Below are positions 24,762 to 37,353 of a stretch of 64,000 nucleotides of DNA, piece by piece (position 1 is the first letter of the stretch; every line of letters starts with the position of its first letter). This DNA is from Oenanthe sinensis. Its lineage: Eukaryota > Streptophyta > Magnoliopsida > Apiales > Apiaceae. The DNA lies in contig CM053809.1 in the NCBI GenBank assembly GCA_028671895.1, forward strand, positions 34,881,501 through 34,945,500, in the 5' to 3' direction. The position numbers were made by a program, and so were the translations under genes. The notes beneath the pieces are model-generated. The model had not been told where the DNA came from. It saw only the letters and a program-made list of their open reading frames with translations, and did no database searches.

Positions 24762-25014
24762 ATAGCGTAACGAGACTTTAATGCTATAGAGTTGTTGAAA
24801 TCCGTTTGTTAATTAATTATAGTTTGCTCCAATGTTTAAATAAATGAAAATTTAAGGGGTTGTATATATCATGTACGAACCTGAAAGGGTTGATTTAATT
24901 CAGTAGAGGAAATTAATTTTCTCGTCTTATGAAAAGGAGAATAATCCCAACCGAGGGCATAGAGATTAGAGAGAGAGATTTCTTGTAAATAAGTGCTAGA
25001 GTTTTAAATGTATA

Positions 25015-26440
25015 CTCCTCCGTCCCATTTTGGGCAAATTAGTTCTAAGGTCCTGAATTATTAGTCATTTTTTTAAGTCCCTGAACTAAAAATGTAAATT
25101 GACATGTAATTAAACTTTTAAATTTTTCTCATCAAAATCCTTCCGTCAAATTTCATTAAACGGGCTGTACTTTTGCTTACGTGGCATCCTAAACTATTAG
25201 ACATTTCTTATGTAAGTCCCTAAATTATTAGACATTTCTCATGTAACTCCCTGAATTGAAAATTTTAATTTAAATCTTAATTTTATATTAAAAATTACAT
25301 TTTTACATTTTTATTTTTTATTTACTTTCATTCTTTTTAGTTTAGAATTTTACTTATTTTCTTTTTTAACTTTGCATATATTTGTATTCTAAAAAAACAT
25401 AAATATATAAATCCAAATTTACTTTTATACAAATCCAATTATAATAAAATTAGTAATGTTAACTAAACTATAAAAATACATGGACTTATACATAAACAAA
25501 ATTAAGTGATTAAAAACTTTAATATTTTATTTAGTTTTTAAAAAATGAAAATTTATAATATTATTGAATTATTGAATTATTGAATTATTGAAACTTTAAT
25601 TTATTGAATTATATAAAAAAAACATTCACAGAAGTGAGATATAAATCTAAAATTTACATGTCAGAAACAAATATAAAACAATTTTTTATGTTGTATACAC
25701 TGATTTTATAAAAATTACTAGAAATAGACAAATAGACAAAGTTAAAATGAAAACATTATACATATCTATTAATTTTCTAATATTTTTTAGAATACAAATA
25801 TATGCAAAGTTAAAAAAGAAAATAAAGAAAATTCTAAACTAAAAAAAATTAATGTAAATAAAAAATAAAAGAGAAATAAATGTGATTTTTAATATAAAAT
25901 TTAAATTTAAATTTAAATTTTCAGTTCAAAGACTTACATAAAAAATGCATAATAGTTTAGGGACTTACATATGAAATGACTAATAATTTAGGATGTCACG
26001 TCAACAAAAGTTAATGGACGTTAATGAAATTTGATGGAAGGATTTGATGAGAAAAATCTAAAAGTTTAATTATCTATCAATTTACATTTTTAGTTCAGGG
26101 ACTTAGATAAAAAAATGACTAATAGTGCATGGACCTTAGAATTAATTATTTGTCCTCCCATTTTACATGTCATTTTTGAAACAATTACGCATATTAAGAA
26201 GTTCTGACATAAAAATTATTTTTCATTTGTATTCATATTAATTACATTGATTGCGATAGTTTCGATGTATAATTTGAATGATAACTATATTATATTAATT
26301 AATTACTAACACTAGTACCAATATTTTAATTAAAGGGTTATTTTGGAATTTACCTATAAAATTGCATTGAAAAGAGATAGTGGACATGTAATATAGGACA
26401 AATTTTTTCTCAAAAGTGACTACTAAGGACGGAGCGAGGA
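25015..26440. mobile_element. Stowaway-like MITE interrupted by a Mutator-like element
   Basis: The left end CTCCTCCGTCCCATTTT follows TA. The right end, reverse-complemented, reads TCCTCGCTCCGTCC and is followed by TA-rich DNA. Inside, the Stowaway-type sequence resumes at 26156 with TCCCATTTTACATGTCATTT, typical subterminal sequence of this MITE group. The 1124-bp element at 25032-26155 was therefore inserted 17 bp inside the older MITE. Confidence 0.6.
25032..26155. mobile_element. non-autonomous Mutator-like element with long inverted repeats
   Basis: The element starts GGGCAAATTAGTTCTAAGG. Its far end, reverse-complemented, starts GGACAAATAATTAATTCTAA. The flanking 9 bp TCCCATTTT are duplicated exactly at 25023-25031 and 26156-26164. 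Nine-base target duplications with long terminal inverted repeats are the signature of Mutator-like elements. The arms are about 360 bp each (25032-25395 and 25790-26155) and highly similar, so single strands should fold back. The central loop of about 390 bp has no transposase and includes a short TTGAATTA tandem at 25560-25595. Confidence 0.8.
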
Positions 26441-27407
26441 TTATATATATAATTTAAATTCAAAATAAAATTTAATTAGTAATATATATATGTATATATA
26501 TATATATGTATGTATGCATATCGTTGAGTCTCGTGTTATAATAAATCAAATTATATGTAATATAAATATATATGTATATATACTGAGACCTATGATTTAA
26601 CTGATTAAAATTTTTAATGTTTTAATTTTAGTAAAATAATATAAATAATGTTGGCAATGATTCCTCACTTTGATCCCTTGGCATGATGTCATATATAACA
26701 TATTTTACACGCATGGCCCCTACAATTTCGGCATTTATACAAATTTTCAAATGAAATATATATCCCTCAAATTATTAAACCTTAATAGTGGCTTGCTAGT
26801 TCGTCGGAGCCGTGATGTCAAGCCTTTTATGCTATTGAATGAGCCACCAAAAGAATCAATTTTTTAGAGGTACATTTTTTTATATACATATAAGAGAGCA
26901 CAAATAAATTAAAAAAATATTTAGGCACAAACAAATTTTTAGGGGCACATATTAATTTTAAAAGGGTATCAAAATAAATAATTTAAGATTCAAGTAATAC
27001 AAAAATTAAAAATAATTAGGAGCACATTCCTTTTTTATTATAAAACAGACATATAAATATAAATAAAGATAAATAGGTAAATATTAAAAATTAATTAATA
27101 ACCCCAAAAAAGTAATATGAATAGTTATCTGTAATTTGGTAAACTGATATCGTTGAAGTGATACTGTTACATGTCAATATTTGATAGGCAATTTTTTTTT
27201 TTGCTTTCAGCTTCAAACATCTGAGGGGTACAGCTAGCCATGCATATATCAAGAACTAAATAAATAGACACTACCCTTCCTTTATCTTTTCATCCTCCAC
27301 TTATAAATTTATCTCTCTCTACAACTTTCTTAATTTAATGACGTGATTCTCCACCATAAACCACCCAAACTTTATCAAAAGAAAAGAAAGAAAAAGATCA
27401 CAGCACT

Positions 27408-28547
27408 ATGGTTTTTTCATCTGATCCGGTCTTTCAAGTACTGGATCCTCCCATTTTGAATCACCATGTAAGTTTTTAATTTCTTAATCTCTTTATCAAG
27501 ATTACCTTTAATTACATATGTATACTTCTTGGGAAAAAGTTGAAATCTATCTAATAGCCGGTTCAAAGATAATTATATATTCTTAAAGGCACCTAATTAA
27601 TCTAACTAGGCCATTTCAAATAACTTGAATGTAGCAAATATCTGATCAATTTGCTTCGATCACTTGTAAATTCACAGCCACCAGGAGGATCAGTATCAGA
27701 AAATAATACTAACGATGATAGGAATCATCACCACCTCACACTACCACCTATGCCTCCGTCTCAGGGCCTTTCAACCGGGCCTAATTCGATGGCAGCTGAG
27801 AGACCTAGGTTAACAAAGGTTCTACAGCAAGGAACAGGCCATAAATGCCCGCGATGTACATCCACAAACACGAAATTTTGCTACTACAACAACTATAGTC
27901 TGTCACAGCCACGGCACTTCTGCAAAGCATGTCGCAGGTATTGGACTAGAGGAGGTGCATTGAGAAATGTGCCTGTAGGTGGTGGCTTTCGGAGGAACAA
28001 AAAAATCAAAAGATCAATTAGGTCAAAGTCTCCGGTTACTGGTAATAGCTCAACAAGTGGAGTTTCCTCTAGTAGCTGTACCACCAATAATATCTTGGGT
28101 CATTCGGCCCCTTCAATTCTACCACACTTTCCTTTGTTTCCTTTGTTAAATTTTACTACTGATCTTGGAACTGAGAATATGAATAGCTTGCCTTTTCGGG
28201 GGATTCATTCTCCGACGACTATGATGCCTGGTGAGTATAGTGATCAATGGAGAGTGCAGAAATTCCCTGTTGCGGCTGGACTGGAACCGACATCAGCAGG
28301 AGTAATGTATCAGTTTCCAAGTGAAGGTTTAAGGGAAGCAACCAGTCAATATGGTTTTAAGACTACTGTAGAATCTTGTGGCCCGTCTCAAATTGAGTTA
28401 ATAAAATTCGAAGAAGATCAAGGATTTATGAGTTCGCAAAAGAACTTATTGCAGTGTTTGGGGAATGAACAACAAGAGTATTGGAACTCTGTCAATGCAT
28501 GGAATGAACCTAATGCTTTAAATCCTTCTACAGGTCATCTCTTGTGA
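27408..28547 (+). CDS. Dof-type zinc finger transcription factor
   Basis: Two exons, 27408-27467 and 27678-28547, joined in phase 0, give 309 residues. Exon 1 encodes the short leader MVFSSDPVFQVLDPP, typical of one Dof subgroup, and the intron position is typical too. The Dof domain spans about residues 73-128, with ligands C77, C80, C102 and C105 in the C-x2-C-x21-C-x2-C spacing, and contains the usual YYNNYSLSQPRHFCKACRRY core and WTRGGALRNVPVGGG tail. A basic patch (RRNKKIKRS) right after the finger is a likely nuclear localisation signal. The rest is serine-rich with no further domain. Dof proteins bind AAAG-core promoter sites; target genes cannot be told from here. An alternative acceptor upstream (after 27634) would be out of frame and is rejected. 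Confidence 0.92.
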
Positions 28548-30364
28548 TTTTAATTATTATCCTTAATTCTATACATGCATCTTTTTTTTTGTGTGTGTTT
28601 TCCTTAAGACCCTATTGTATCTCCAGTACTACTAGCTATTTTGGAATATATATATATATATAGTTCAATTCATAGCTAGCTTGCATGTTTGATGTATCTT
28701 GAGAATATAATTTAGAGTAGCAGTGGAAGAAGAAGCAACGATATGGAGTGAATGAACATGTTCTACAATATCTACGTACAGAAAACCCTAATGAATTGAA
28801 GAAGTATGAATGGAGTGAATTTGTTAATTTATTGTTTTTATGTTTTAAATTTTAATATATATGTATCGATCTTCAGAAGAAGGATATCATTTTGTAATTA
28901 TTCTAATAAAATATACTGTGTACTAAACATATTGATTATAATTAAGTGGTCGTACCTCCGTTAATCAACAAGCTAATTAGGCGATTATAGTAACTGTAAC
29001 GTTAGAATAAAATTTGTTGTAAAGACCCCATTTTACAATATGGAGAGACTCGTCGATCGATGAGTGTTCAGTGATTTTGTGGCTCTGAGAGTGAAGTACT
29101 TGCCTTCTATATATATTGTAGTAGCTAGTAATTAAGTACGCTTATCAAAATATTTCATTGCCACATATATGTAGGCAGTGGCCACTGGTCAGTGAGTCAA
29201 GCAATTAAAGCTACTACACTCACTCCCATGCATGTTTTTCCAATCAATTAAGCAAATATAGTATTCGTAGTATATATACTAGCTAGCTCGATTTGATATG
29301 CAAACATACTGATATATTTAATTCTGTATTTCTTCCCTATGCACGTTGTTTCCCTTTCTCTTTTCTCATTAATCCTAACCAAATGATCCTGATATATTTA
29401 ATTTTGTATTTGTTCCCCCTGCCTAGAATCACTCTCTTTCATAAATTTGTAACTCCTTTTTTAAACAGTTCGATTCCCGATGTTGAATAGTATTAGTACT
29501 AGCTGTAGTACGTGAGGTTTGGCCATGCTTTTGATTACTACTCTGCAATCTCTTTTTCTACCTCAAAGCTGCTAGTAGTAATTAAGATCGAAAATATAAA
29601 CCAATATTACTTCGGTCTCTATCTTAAATTTTGTCTCCAATGCATCAAGCCAGATAGCAAAAACTTACCAAAAAAGAGAAAAATAAGCTAATCATCCATT
29701 AGTCCAGATGCACAGGAACTTCAAATAAATCTGGCCATTTACGACGGAAAACTTCCGACTGATTGTGCAAGAATGATTCAAAAGTTATTGATGTGATATT
29801 GGAGACAGACATAAATGGGTCTAGTATGAGTGTCAAGAAAGTGCGCGCTTACCTGCAAAGATATATAGAAGAGTCGCTGAGTGTAACGACTATAATTATG
29901 TAGTAATAGAATCTGTACTTAAAGATTGTTGGGGTTGGCAATTGGCCAATTGCTGTTGTGATAACCAGGACAAAACTAGCTAGTGTTCCCTCTGTTAAAA
30001 AAGCTTCTACGAGTAGTATATTACACACAGGCACCCACTGTCTCTTCGTGTGCAAATGTTCGATGCAAAGTAAATTATTGAGATGGTTGTAGTGGCTGGT
30101 GCTGCATGTACAGGCACACTTGCGAGTGACGACTAGTTATGTTGTTTCATAGGATTAAGTAGATACAAAAGATAAGATTACACATAATTAGCTTAATTAT
30201 AGCTACTCATGCATCTACAACCTTTGAGCTTTTGTTTGTGTTGCATGTTTCGCTCCACCCATACGTATACTGAAAACCTTGTTATAGCATGAACTTGCAA
30301 ACTCCCTCGTCAACCTTTTGTGTGGAGTGCATGTTATTATCCTCCAAGTACATTGTACATATAT
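28548..30364. other. 3' UTR and spacer, no gene seen
   Basis: AT-rich DNA following the Dof gene. Several short open frames lack any recognisable domain or codon bias. A (TA)n run occurs near 28650-28662. Confidence 0.5.
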
Positions 30365-30583
30365 ATGCCAGGGCCCTAGATACTCGAGTGTCGAGTTGAA
30401 CTTAACTCTTAAATATTTGTATTTGGTAGTATATATATCAAAATCATAATCGAATTTGATTTATTAAAAAAAATGTTTATGCCAGGGACCTAGATACTCG
30501 AGTGTCGGGTTGAACTTAACTCTTAAATATTTGTATTTGGTAGTATATATATCAAAATCATAATTGATTTATTAAAAAAAATG
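30365..30583. repeat. two-copy tandem duplication of about 114 bp
   Basis: Copy 1 (30365-30478) and copy 2 (30479-about 30583) both start TATGCCAGGG and share TAGATACTCGAGTGTCG, TTGAACTTAACTCTTAAATA and TTTGGTAGTATATATATC. They differ by a few substitutions and a small deletion in copy 2. No coding content. This is a simple local duplication. Confidence 0.85.
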
Positions 30584-32023
30584 TTGAATATTTTGTTTTC
30601 TAACTTCTTATCGACACTTTTTACGAAGTGTATATTTAATTAGCTTGTTTTTTAATATCATACGAGTATTAGATAATGCATGAAACAAATTTTAAAATTG
30701 TATATTAATATTACTTATTTTCATTTTTTTAATAAATAGGCTTTTATATATCAACTGAGTATCTTGTTCTAAAAATTCTCAAAATTGAGTCGAACCTAGC
30801 TATGATAAATTCTTATCACTTGAATTATTTTACCCGATCCAAATTATTTTTTTCAAACAAACATTAAACCCATAATAAGCCTTTTAACTCGGATGTATCA
30901 GTCGTTTACATAATGGTACGTAATTGTATATGCATCTCACTAACGTAATCATACATTACGCGTAGAGAATTAACCAGTTTAGACATGTATGATCAGTCAT
31001 TAAAAGAATACAATACACGCATTCGGCCTTCAAATTGCATACGTTTAATTGATTAGAATTTAGATATATATGCAGTTGCTCTCATAGCATTATACGATAA
31101 ATACAAATTTAGGCCGTAATCTGAAGGAGAAACTTCTATTTGCTACTACTTCGCAAGTTGTAAAAGTTTAGCCTACAGCCATGCAAATCATTAATTAGTC
31201 AACTATTCTCAGCTCGTAAATTAAAGGTATTTTCCATTGAAATTACAGTAAAACAAAGGGCGACCATGTGTATAGTTAAAAGACTGCCGACCTATTAAGC
31301 AAAGAATTGCATTCTTAATTAACTATTAAGCATGCTTAGTCCATCGATCTTATGAATTAGTCAAGTTGATTAAGAATTTTATCTTAGCTCAATTATTTCT
31401 TTTGGAGAAAAAATTAGAAGCTGAGTAGCATTCAGACATACGTGGTCTTATAATAGTGGTAGTTCATAACTATACAAGTTTATTTTAGTTCAATTAGTTA
31501 TAAGCTTATTACTAGAAGTTTATCTTAGCTCAATTAATTACATAATTTTTAGTTATAAGCTGACTAGAAAATTTTAAAATTAATAATTTTTATTATACGG
31601 TCAAAATATTTAAATTACTTAAAAATATGTATAAAAAATTAAAACAATAACAAAAGAGTAATATTAGTTTATCTTATGGGGGCTCACCATGCAATTTCCA
31701 AAAATCAATAATCCAGCTACTTGATTTAGGTCAACGAGGCTTTAAGTCAAATAGTTTATTGTAATTAAGTGTACTTAATAAACAATTGTCCGCAAGCCTA
31801 AACATTCAAAGTAAACGCTCCGGCCAAGCTGGAAGATACGTACACAGTACATGTCAATCCATTATCTGAAAGTCTAACGTTGACCTCGCTAGCAGTCTGC
31901 AGTTTAATTCTTGTACATGTATCACTATAAATATCAAATGAACAATGGTACAAAAATCACAAAACAAGAAATACATACATATAAATTTCACTTGTAAATC
32001 TTAAGGAATTTTCGAAGCTGATC
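30584..32023. other. spacer and CASP-like promoter region
   Basis: No coding frame stands out. The bases before 32024 should contain the promoter and 5' UTR of the CASP-like gene. A TATA-like word ACTATAAATAT lies near 31923, about 100 bp before the ATG. Confidence 0.5.
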
Positions 32024-32815
32024 ATGGCACCACCACCCCCAACACCAGTTGTATCCCCGTTGATAAAACTAGTAGTGAGAGTTCTTACCTTCATTTGCTT
32101 GCTCATATCGCTCGTCATCCTCACCACCAACACCGCCTCCGTTTTCATAAACATATATGAATTCAAGGTCCGGTTCCAGGATGTTAAAGCTTATAGGTAA
32201 GCGCCTTTAATTAATCTTCTCCACTTTCTTTATAGACGCGCGGTATCTTGAATTTTTATATTCTCTCCGTTTCAAAATACTGCTGTATAGTTTTGTGTCA
32301 AATATTTACGAACTTAATTAATTTGCATTACCATAATACTAAATGATTATATATTATATATGCATATCAGGTACATGCTTGCAACAATTGTAATTGGTAT
32401 TGCGTATACTCTCATGCAAACTGCATTCACAGTCTATGAGGCAACTAGAGGAACCCGTATTGGTGGTAGCGGCTTCCTTTTATTCGACTTGTACGGTGAC
32501 AAGGTATCATCATATATAGATTTGCAAATAAAAGCTTAAATTTTCATCACAAAATATTGGTGTCACGACTCGAAATTACGTAATTAATTGAAGTTGCGGA
32601 ATGTGCAGTTTATATCGCTGTTGCTGGCAACTGGAACCGGAGCAGGGTTCGCCGTGACAGTAGACTTGAAAGATCAATTCGAGGTATATACTTCGAGCTT
32701 CGAGGACAAATTTTTCAACAAGGGTTATGCTGTTTCCAGCATGGTTCTCATTGCAGTTCTCTTCACGGCTGTTTCTTCAATTTTCTCATCTTTATCGCTC
32801 CCTAGGAAAGCCTAA
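32024..32815 (+). CDS. CASP-like four-helix membrane protein
   Basis: Three exons, 32024-32196, 32371-32503 and 32609-32815, give 170 residues with GT-AG borders and consistent phases. Four hydrophobic segments are visible: about residues 14-38 (LIKLVVRVLTFICLLISLVI), 59-80 (YMLATIVIGIAYTLMQTAF), 103-122 (FISLLLATGTGAGFAVTV) and 142-166. The pattern includes an arginine in helix 1 and an aspartate at the end of helix 3 (AVTVDLKDQ), both conserved in the CASP/MARVEL-like family (DUF588). CASP proteins form plasma-membrane scaffolds that guide cell-wall deposition at the Casparian strip; most CASP-like paralogues, including this type (closest in my view to subgroup 4), have no assigned role. 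Both ends are well defined: a proline-rich cytosolic start (MAPPPPTPVV) and a stop after SLPRKA. Confidence 0.85.
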
Positions 32816-33285
32816 TTTCCTTTTCTTATTATCTCCTGTCTTAATTTATTCATGTACGTATTTAGATTCGATTACTTAAAATTTTGTATTGTGTGTCATT
32901 TGTAATTGTTGTTCGTCTAAGATATATTCATTGTACGTAGTATCCGATCGATATGTATTCCTTTCTATTGTAATATTCAGTTCAAGAAAATGATAGCCAT
33001 AGGGTCAAGCTGTTTGTAGTATGTTTGGATACAGGGACAAATGGATCTAGTTCAAATGACATGCATGTCCTAACTTGAAAAAATAATAATTTGAATTTGG
33101 TGAATTGCGCGACATTTAGATAAATAATAACGCGATCCATACTATTTGAGATAAATTTTATGATGCAAAACAAATCTTACAAAATTATCCACACACAAAA
33201 GAGCGATGAGAAAAGAAAGGGTCTTTTGACTCTACTGCCTTGCTAGTTTTACTGGTTATAGAGTAAATATGTATGTTAATATAAC

Positions 33286-34675
33286 TCATCTTGCTATCTC
33301 AAATGTCGCAATTACTGAATTCTTTTCAATATCATCCCTCAAAGAAATTAAGGATTCTCTAATTTGATGCTGCCGGTCCATGCAAAATGGGTGATCCTCT
33401 GTATATCCATGCCGAGAACTCAATCCAGAATTGGTTAGCCCGCTTGAGATTGCAGGCATGAATCTGAAACCTTTGGAAAATTCTCGCAAATTTTGTATTC
33501 TTTCCACGATAAAATATCCCTTGTTTGGGCCATCTTCCTTGAATTGAGAAGTATTGTAATGTGAATTGCATCTTCCATATGAGGCAAAAGTGGAGGATTC
33601 TTTCGAGTTTGGATCTATAGAAGAAGAACGCTGGCAAAAACTTCCTGAACCTTTTATCCCAGTGGTTATCTTTCGAGCTTTATCCCTCTGTTCTTTTAAG
33701 TATGACTCATCTTGAAGCAGCTTCAATATCCTCTCTGATTTATTCCGGACACAGTATCCCCAGTTGAATCTGCATCACAAATTAGCATTACTACGAGACC
33801 CTGATGGTTTCTTCACTAAAAATCAAAATTTTCAGATACTCAAACTAACATGTCTCCGCTAAGTACGTCTCTAACCCCAAGAGAAGAGTAGTATCCACTA
33901 CAGTGCGTCCAATGTTACGTATAAAATATCACATTTTATGACATGATCTCAGGGGAAAAAAAACTAGCTAATGGAAATACCAACCCTTTCTCATCAACAT
34001 ATTTGAGGCTTCCCATCTCCCAAATGATGTCTTTATCATGCTGAAAATCCTCTGCGACTCTTTTTGGACCATGTGTAAGAAGTCCCTCCAGCAATATAAG
34101 AGCCTTGTATGAACACCGCCACTGCTTTTTATCGTACTTCCACAGCCTGCTAGCGGAAAAAATATATCAATTAACACGTTAAAATACTCTTTCCTCTAGC
34201 TAAAAAAACAATATATAAAAAGAAGTTGTAATGATTTTTTGAATGACCTTGTAATTCTTTTACTAATTGATATTAATTCAAAACAGGCTAGTAGACTAGT
34301 CTAATCCAGTATATATCATGCATATAATTAAAGATAAACCTTTTATGCAGAATGTCCACAATTCTCCAGTAATCATCAACTTCAAACGCTGCACGAGATA
34401 TGAATCCGAGGGTTCGACTATCCAATGTAGTTGAATCTCCATCCATAGCTTCTTCCGTCAGTCTTCAATAGTAGTTAACAAGAACATGTTTAAACAAAAT
34501 TAAAAATTAATAATGTTCGACGATAATGATTAGCTAAATCGATAACAAAAAAGAAATTTACTTGCATTTCTGCAGGTGTAACATCAGTGAAGGCGAGCCT
34601 AGCAGTCTTGATCTGTTCTTTGAAGAAAAAACAAGTTTTTCTCTTGAATTCATGCAAGGAAGGATGACTATCCAT
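33286..34675 (-). CDS. ENTH-domain (epsin-like) protein, first junction out of phase
   Basis: Four minus-strand exons: 34562-34675, 34340-34462, 33985-34146 and 33286-33769. The ENTH fold is clear: FKEQIKTARLAFTDVTPAE in exon 1, then DSRTLGFISRAAFEVDDYWR and ALILLEGLLTHGPKRVAEDF, then the YVDEKGFNWGYCVRNKSERI block. ENTH domains bind phosphoinositides and help bend membranes in clathrin-dependent trafficking. The 160-residue C-terminal part is serine-rich without visible clathrin or NPF motifs, as in the short plant ENTH/VHS proteins. Joining exons 1 and 2 at the only obvious GT and AG borders leaves one extra base (exon 2 would begin with A before the codon for the expected LTEEA). The total length is then 3n+1. 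This means a lesion, a sequence error, or an unusual splice site. All other junctions are in phase. Confidence 0.7.
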
Positions 34676-35300
34676 TGCTTGAATTATTGCAGAAGTTTAG
34701 CGGGATTAAAAGGATAATATAAGAAGCTGGGACGTACCAGCATATATGATTTGGTAAGAATGCATGTACGTAATTAAGTGAATAATTAATATGGAGTATT
34801 AAAATTTTATGATAATGCAAGTTCATCAACTGCTCCATTACCTTTAACTAATTTCACCTACTACATTCTCTAAGTGGATTTGCATATGTAATGAGATAGA
34901 AGATTAAATTTTAAAGTTCAAGTGGTTTTCAACTCCATTGACTTGCGCTTGAATTAAAAACTAAAGAAACCTCGGACACTCGTCAATAATTGTTAGATAG
35001 ATCTAATTTTGTGATGTGTTAGTCTTAATATAAAGTTTAGTGGTAACACAATTAACAAATGGAGTTGGAAAACCACTTTGAAGTGCATTCGGAACTTGTT
35101 TTTGTTTCGAGTGCACAAATGCGTGCCTTTGATTTGAAAACAGTGTACAGAATTTCAAGTCCTCAGATCTGTGACCGGACCAAGATTTTAATACTCCAGC
35201 TATCAACTGAGCTTACCTCGGCCTAATCAATCCTGTTTTATGTGTTAGACTTCTCCCTCGATGAAAAAGTAAATTATTAAGTGTGAAAAGATTATACATA
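34676..35300. other. ENTH gene upstream region, no gene seen
   Basis: On the minus strand this should hold the promoter and 5' UTR of the ENTH gene. No other coding frame is convincing. Confidence 0.5.
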
Positions 35301-35455
35301 CACTCCCTCTGTTTTGATTTTATTTAATGTGCGACTTTTTGAGGAGTTTTGACTCTAGTTAAAAAAAATTAAAAAAATAATAATTTTAATTATAAAATTA
35401 AAACTCTTAAAAGAATGTGCTCAAAATTCAAACGTCAAATATTACCGGAGTACGA
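35301..35455. mobile_element. degenerate short Stowaway-like MITE
   Basis: The left end reads ACACTCCCTCTGTTTTGATT and the right end ATATTACCGGAGTACG, which reverse-complements to CGTACTCCGGTAATAT. The ends match the CTCCCTCYG type only loosely. About 155 bp, non-coding, old. Confidence 0.4.
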
Positions 35456-37100
35456 AATTAAAGATATATAAAACATTGAAATCCCAAGTTGTAAGGATGA
35501 ATTCGGGAAAACTGCAATATTAGCAAAATATATGAAACATGATTTAATATATAGTATACAAGTTAATTTCTACCAAAGCTAGGACATAACATAATAACAT
35601 ATAAATTTATATTTTTAATTTAAGAATTAAGAAAAAAAATATAACTAATAATTTCAGTTTCGAGGTGTTCTTGTGACATACGGAGTGCATATCTATATTA
35701 TATTTATTATGTTTGGTTCGGTCTTTTGTGTCTCACTCAACTTGAAATACACGTGTATCACCTACTCAATTTCAAACACATTCTTTTAATCAATAAACAA
35801 CCATGTTTTAATTTTCTCATTAGTCAACCTCTTTAATTTATTTAATATCATAATTTACTAATTAAATTATATTAGTGTGCTCTATATATATTATATATAC
35901 TTTTATATTATATTACTCTAAACAAACTTTTTTTAGTTAAAATATAGAGTTGTACTCACTTCTAATATCATGCTTCAATTTTCTCATCGCTCAAATACTT
36001 TAATTTATTTAAAATTGCAATTTTATAATAATTTTTTTGAATATTAAAATTATATTAATATTTTATATATATCAAAACATACTTTTTTATTTAAATTTTA
36101 ATTAAAATATTTTCTAATATATTCGAAACTCTTTTTATTAATATTTTTTTAATGTTTTGCATGAGTTATTAATCTATGTTAATTAATATAAATATATAAC
36201 TATATATTAATGATAATTTAAACACATAATATAAATATGATTTAAAAACAATTTATTTCATGTACAACATTACAAAAAAAATATTAATAACATAAATAAT
36301 CAAATTAAATATTTAATTCATTTAAAATATATAATATATTATTTATGTACGAGTTGGCTAGTATAACATACAAATGGAATGGATATAAATTTATCAGTAG
36401 TACAATTTATTTGAGTGAGAGGCATGAGGCCAGCCTGCATAGATAGTAGATACATTTGTATCATGTGTATGTATATTTATTGTGGCGTAAACATCAGACA
36501 CAGTACTGAAAAGATTCCCATAATAAATAGAAATTAAAGGCTTATATAACCGAAATGCTAGAAGAAATGAAGTGCTCTGGCACTGGTTTGGTGGCACAGT
36601 ACTACCTGATCATGGGGGTTACGCTTGTCTCATAAATACTCACTTGTTATCGCTTTATCAATCTCAATATATGTGCTTCATTTTCAAAATATTACTACTA
36701 CTCTGCTGTACTAGAACGCGTTGCATTGCATGTTTGTATTATTGTGTCTGATCGATGTGCAAAGATAATTATATATATGCCTGAAGCAATATAGACACTT
36801 AACCTTAACATAATATACTCCATTGAACTATATATATTCATTATTCTAACCATTCAAGTTCCATCGTAAAATTTCTGTCGTAAATAGCTCAAATTCTTGT
36901 AATAACTATATAAATATATTTTAAAATTAACAAGAAAAAAACAATTCAATTTATAAATCTTAGTTGTACAAGTTTTTTTATGTTTGGAATATTTTGAAAG
37001 AGAAAAAAGGAGGGAAAATATGTGAAGTTGTGCAGAGGGTAAGTTGGGAGTTATAAATGCATACCCTGCCAAAGCTCACCATCTTCTTAAATATCATTAG
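35456..37100. other. AT-rich spacer, no gene seen
   Basis: From about 35870 to 36360 the DNA is extremely AT-rich with no coding structure. The last part should include the MIR171 promoter. Confidence 0.5.
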
Positions 37101-37105
37101 CCCTG

Positions 37106-37145
37106 GACAATATGCTTATAAATCTCTCTCCCTCTTTACTGCTTT
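37106..37145 (+). promoter_or_regulatory. putative MIR171 core promoter
   Basis: A TATA-like word GCTTATAAATC lies near 37110-37120 and is followed by a CT-rich tract (CTCTCTCCCTCTTTACTGC). This is the usual plant arrangement of TATA plus pyrimidine patch. It sits about 120 bp upstream of the MIR171 hairpin on the same strand. The transcription start is inferred, not shown. Confidence 0.4.
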
Positions 37146-37238
37146 CTCTCCATTCTTTCGAAAAACACCCTCCATATATATACATGTAGCAGTGATGCTA
37201 GCTAGTGATTCATGTACATATTCATATATGTGACACAT

Positions 37239-37353
37239 AAACTATGATATTGGCCGGACTCACTCAGATGTTCACATATATATATTAGTACTTGAAAATT
37301 GTAGTATTGGATATGATGTTGAATCTGATTGAGCCGCGCCAATATCTTAGTTT
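37239..37353 (+). ncRNA. MIR171: MIR171 precursor hairpin
   Basis: The 21 bases at 37326-37346 begin TGATTGAGCCGCGCCAA and end TATC, matching the canonical mature miR171 sequence as I know it. The opposite arm, 37248-37268, begins TATTGGCCGGACTCA and ends CTCAGA, and pairs with it with few mismatches as the star strand. Pairing continues below the duplex (AAACTATG against CTTAGTTT) and above it (CAGATGTTCA against TGTTGAATCTG). The terminal loop is about 45 bases of AT-rich sequence. In plants miR171 guides cleavage of HAM/SCL6-type GRAS transcription factor mRNAs that control meristem and branching. No protein gene overlaps it. The precursor limits are drawn from the base pairing and are approximate. 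Confidence 0.93.

Noticed and set aside
27635..27677. Earlier acceptor for Dof exon 2
   Set aside because: It would be out of frame with the zinc finger given the phase of exon 1.
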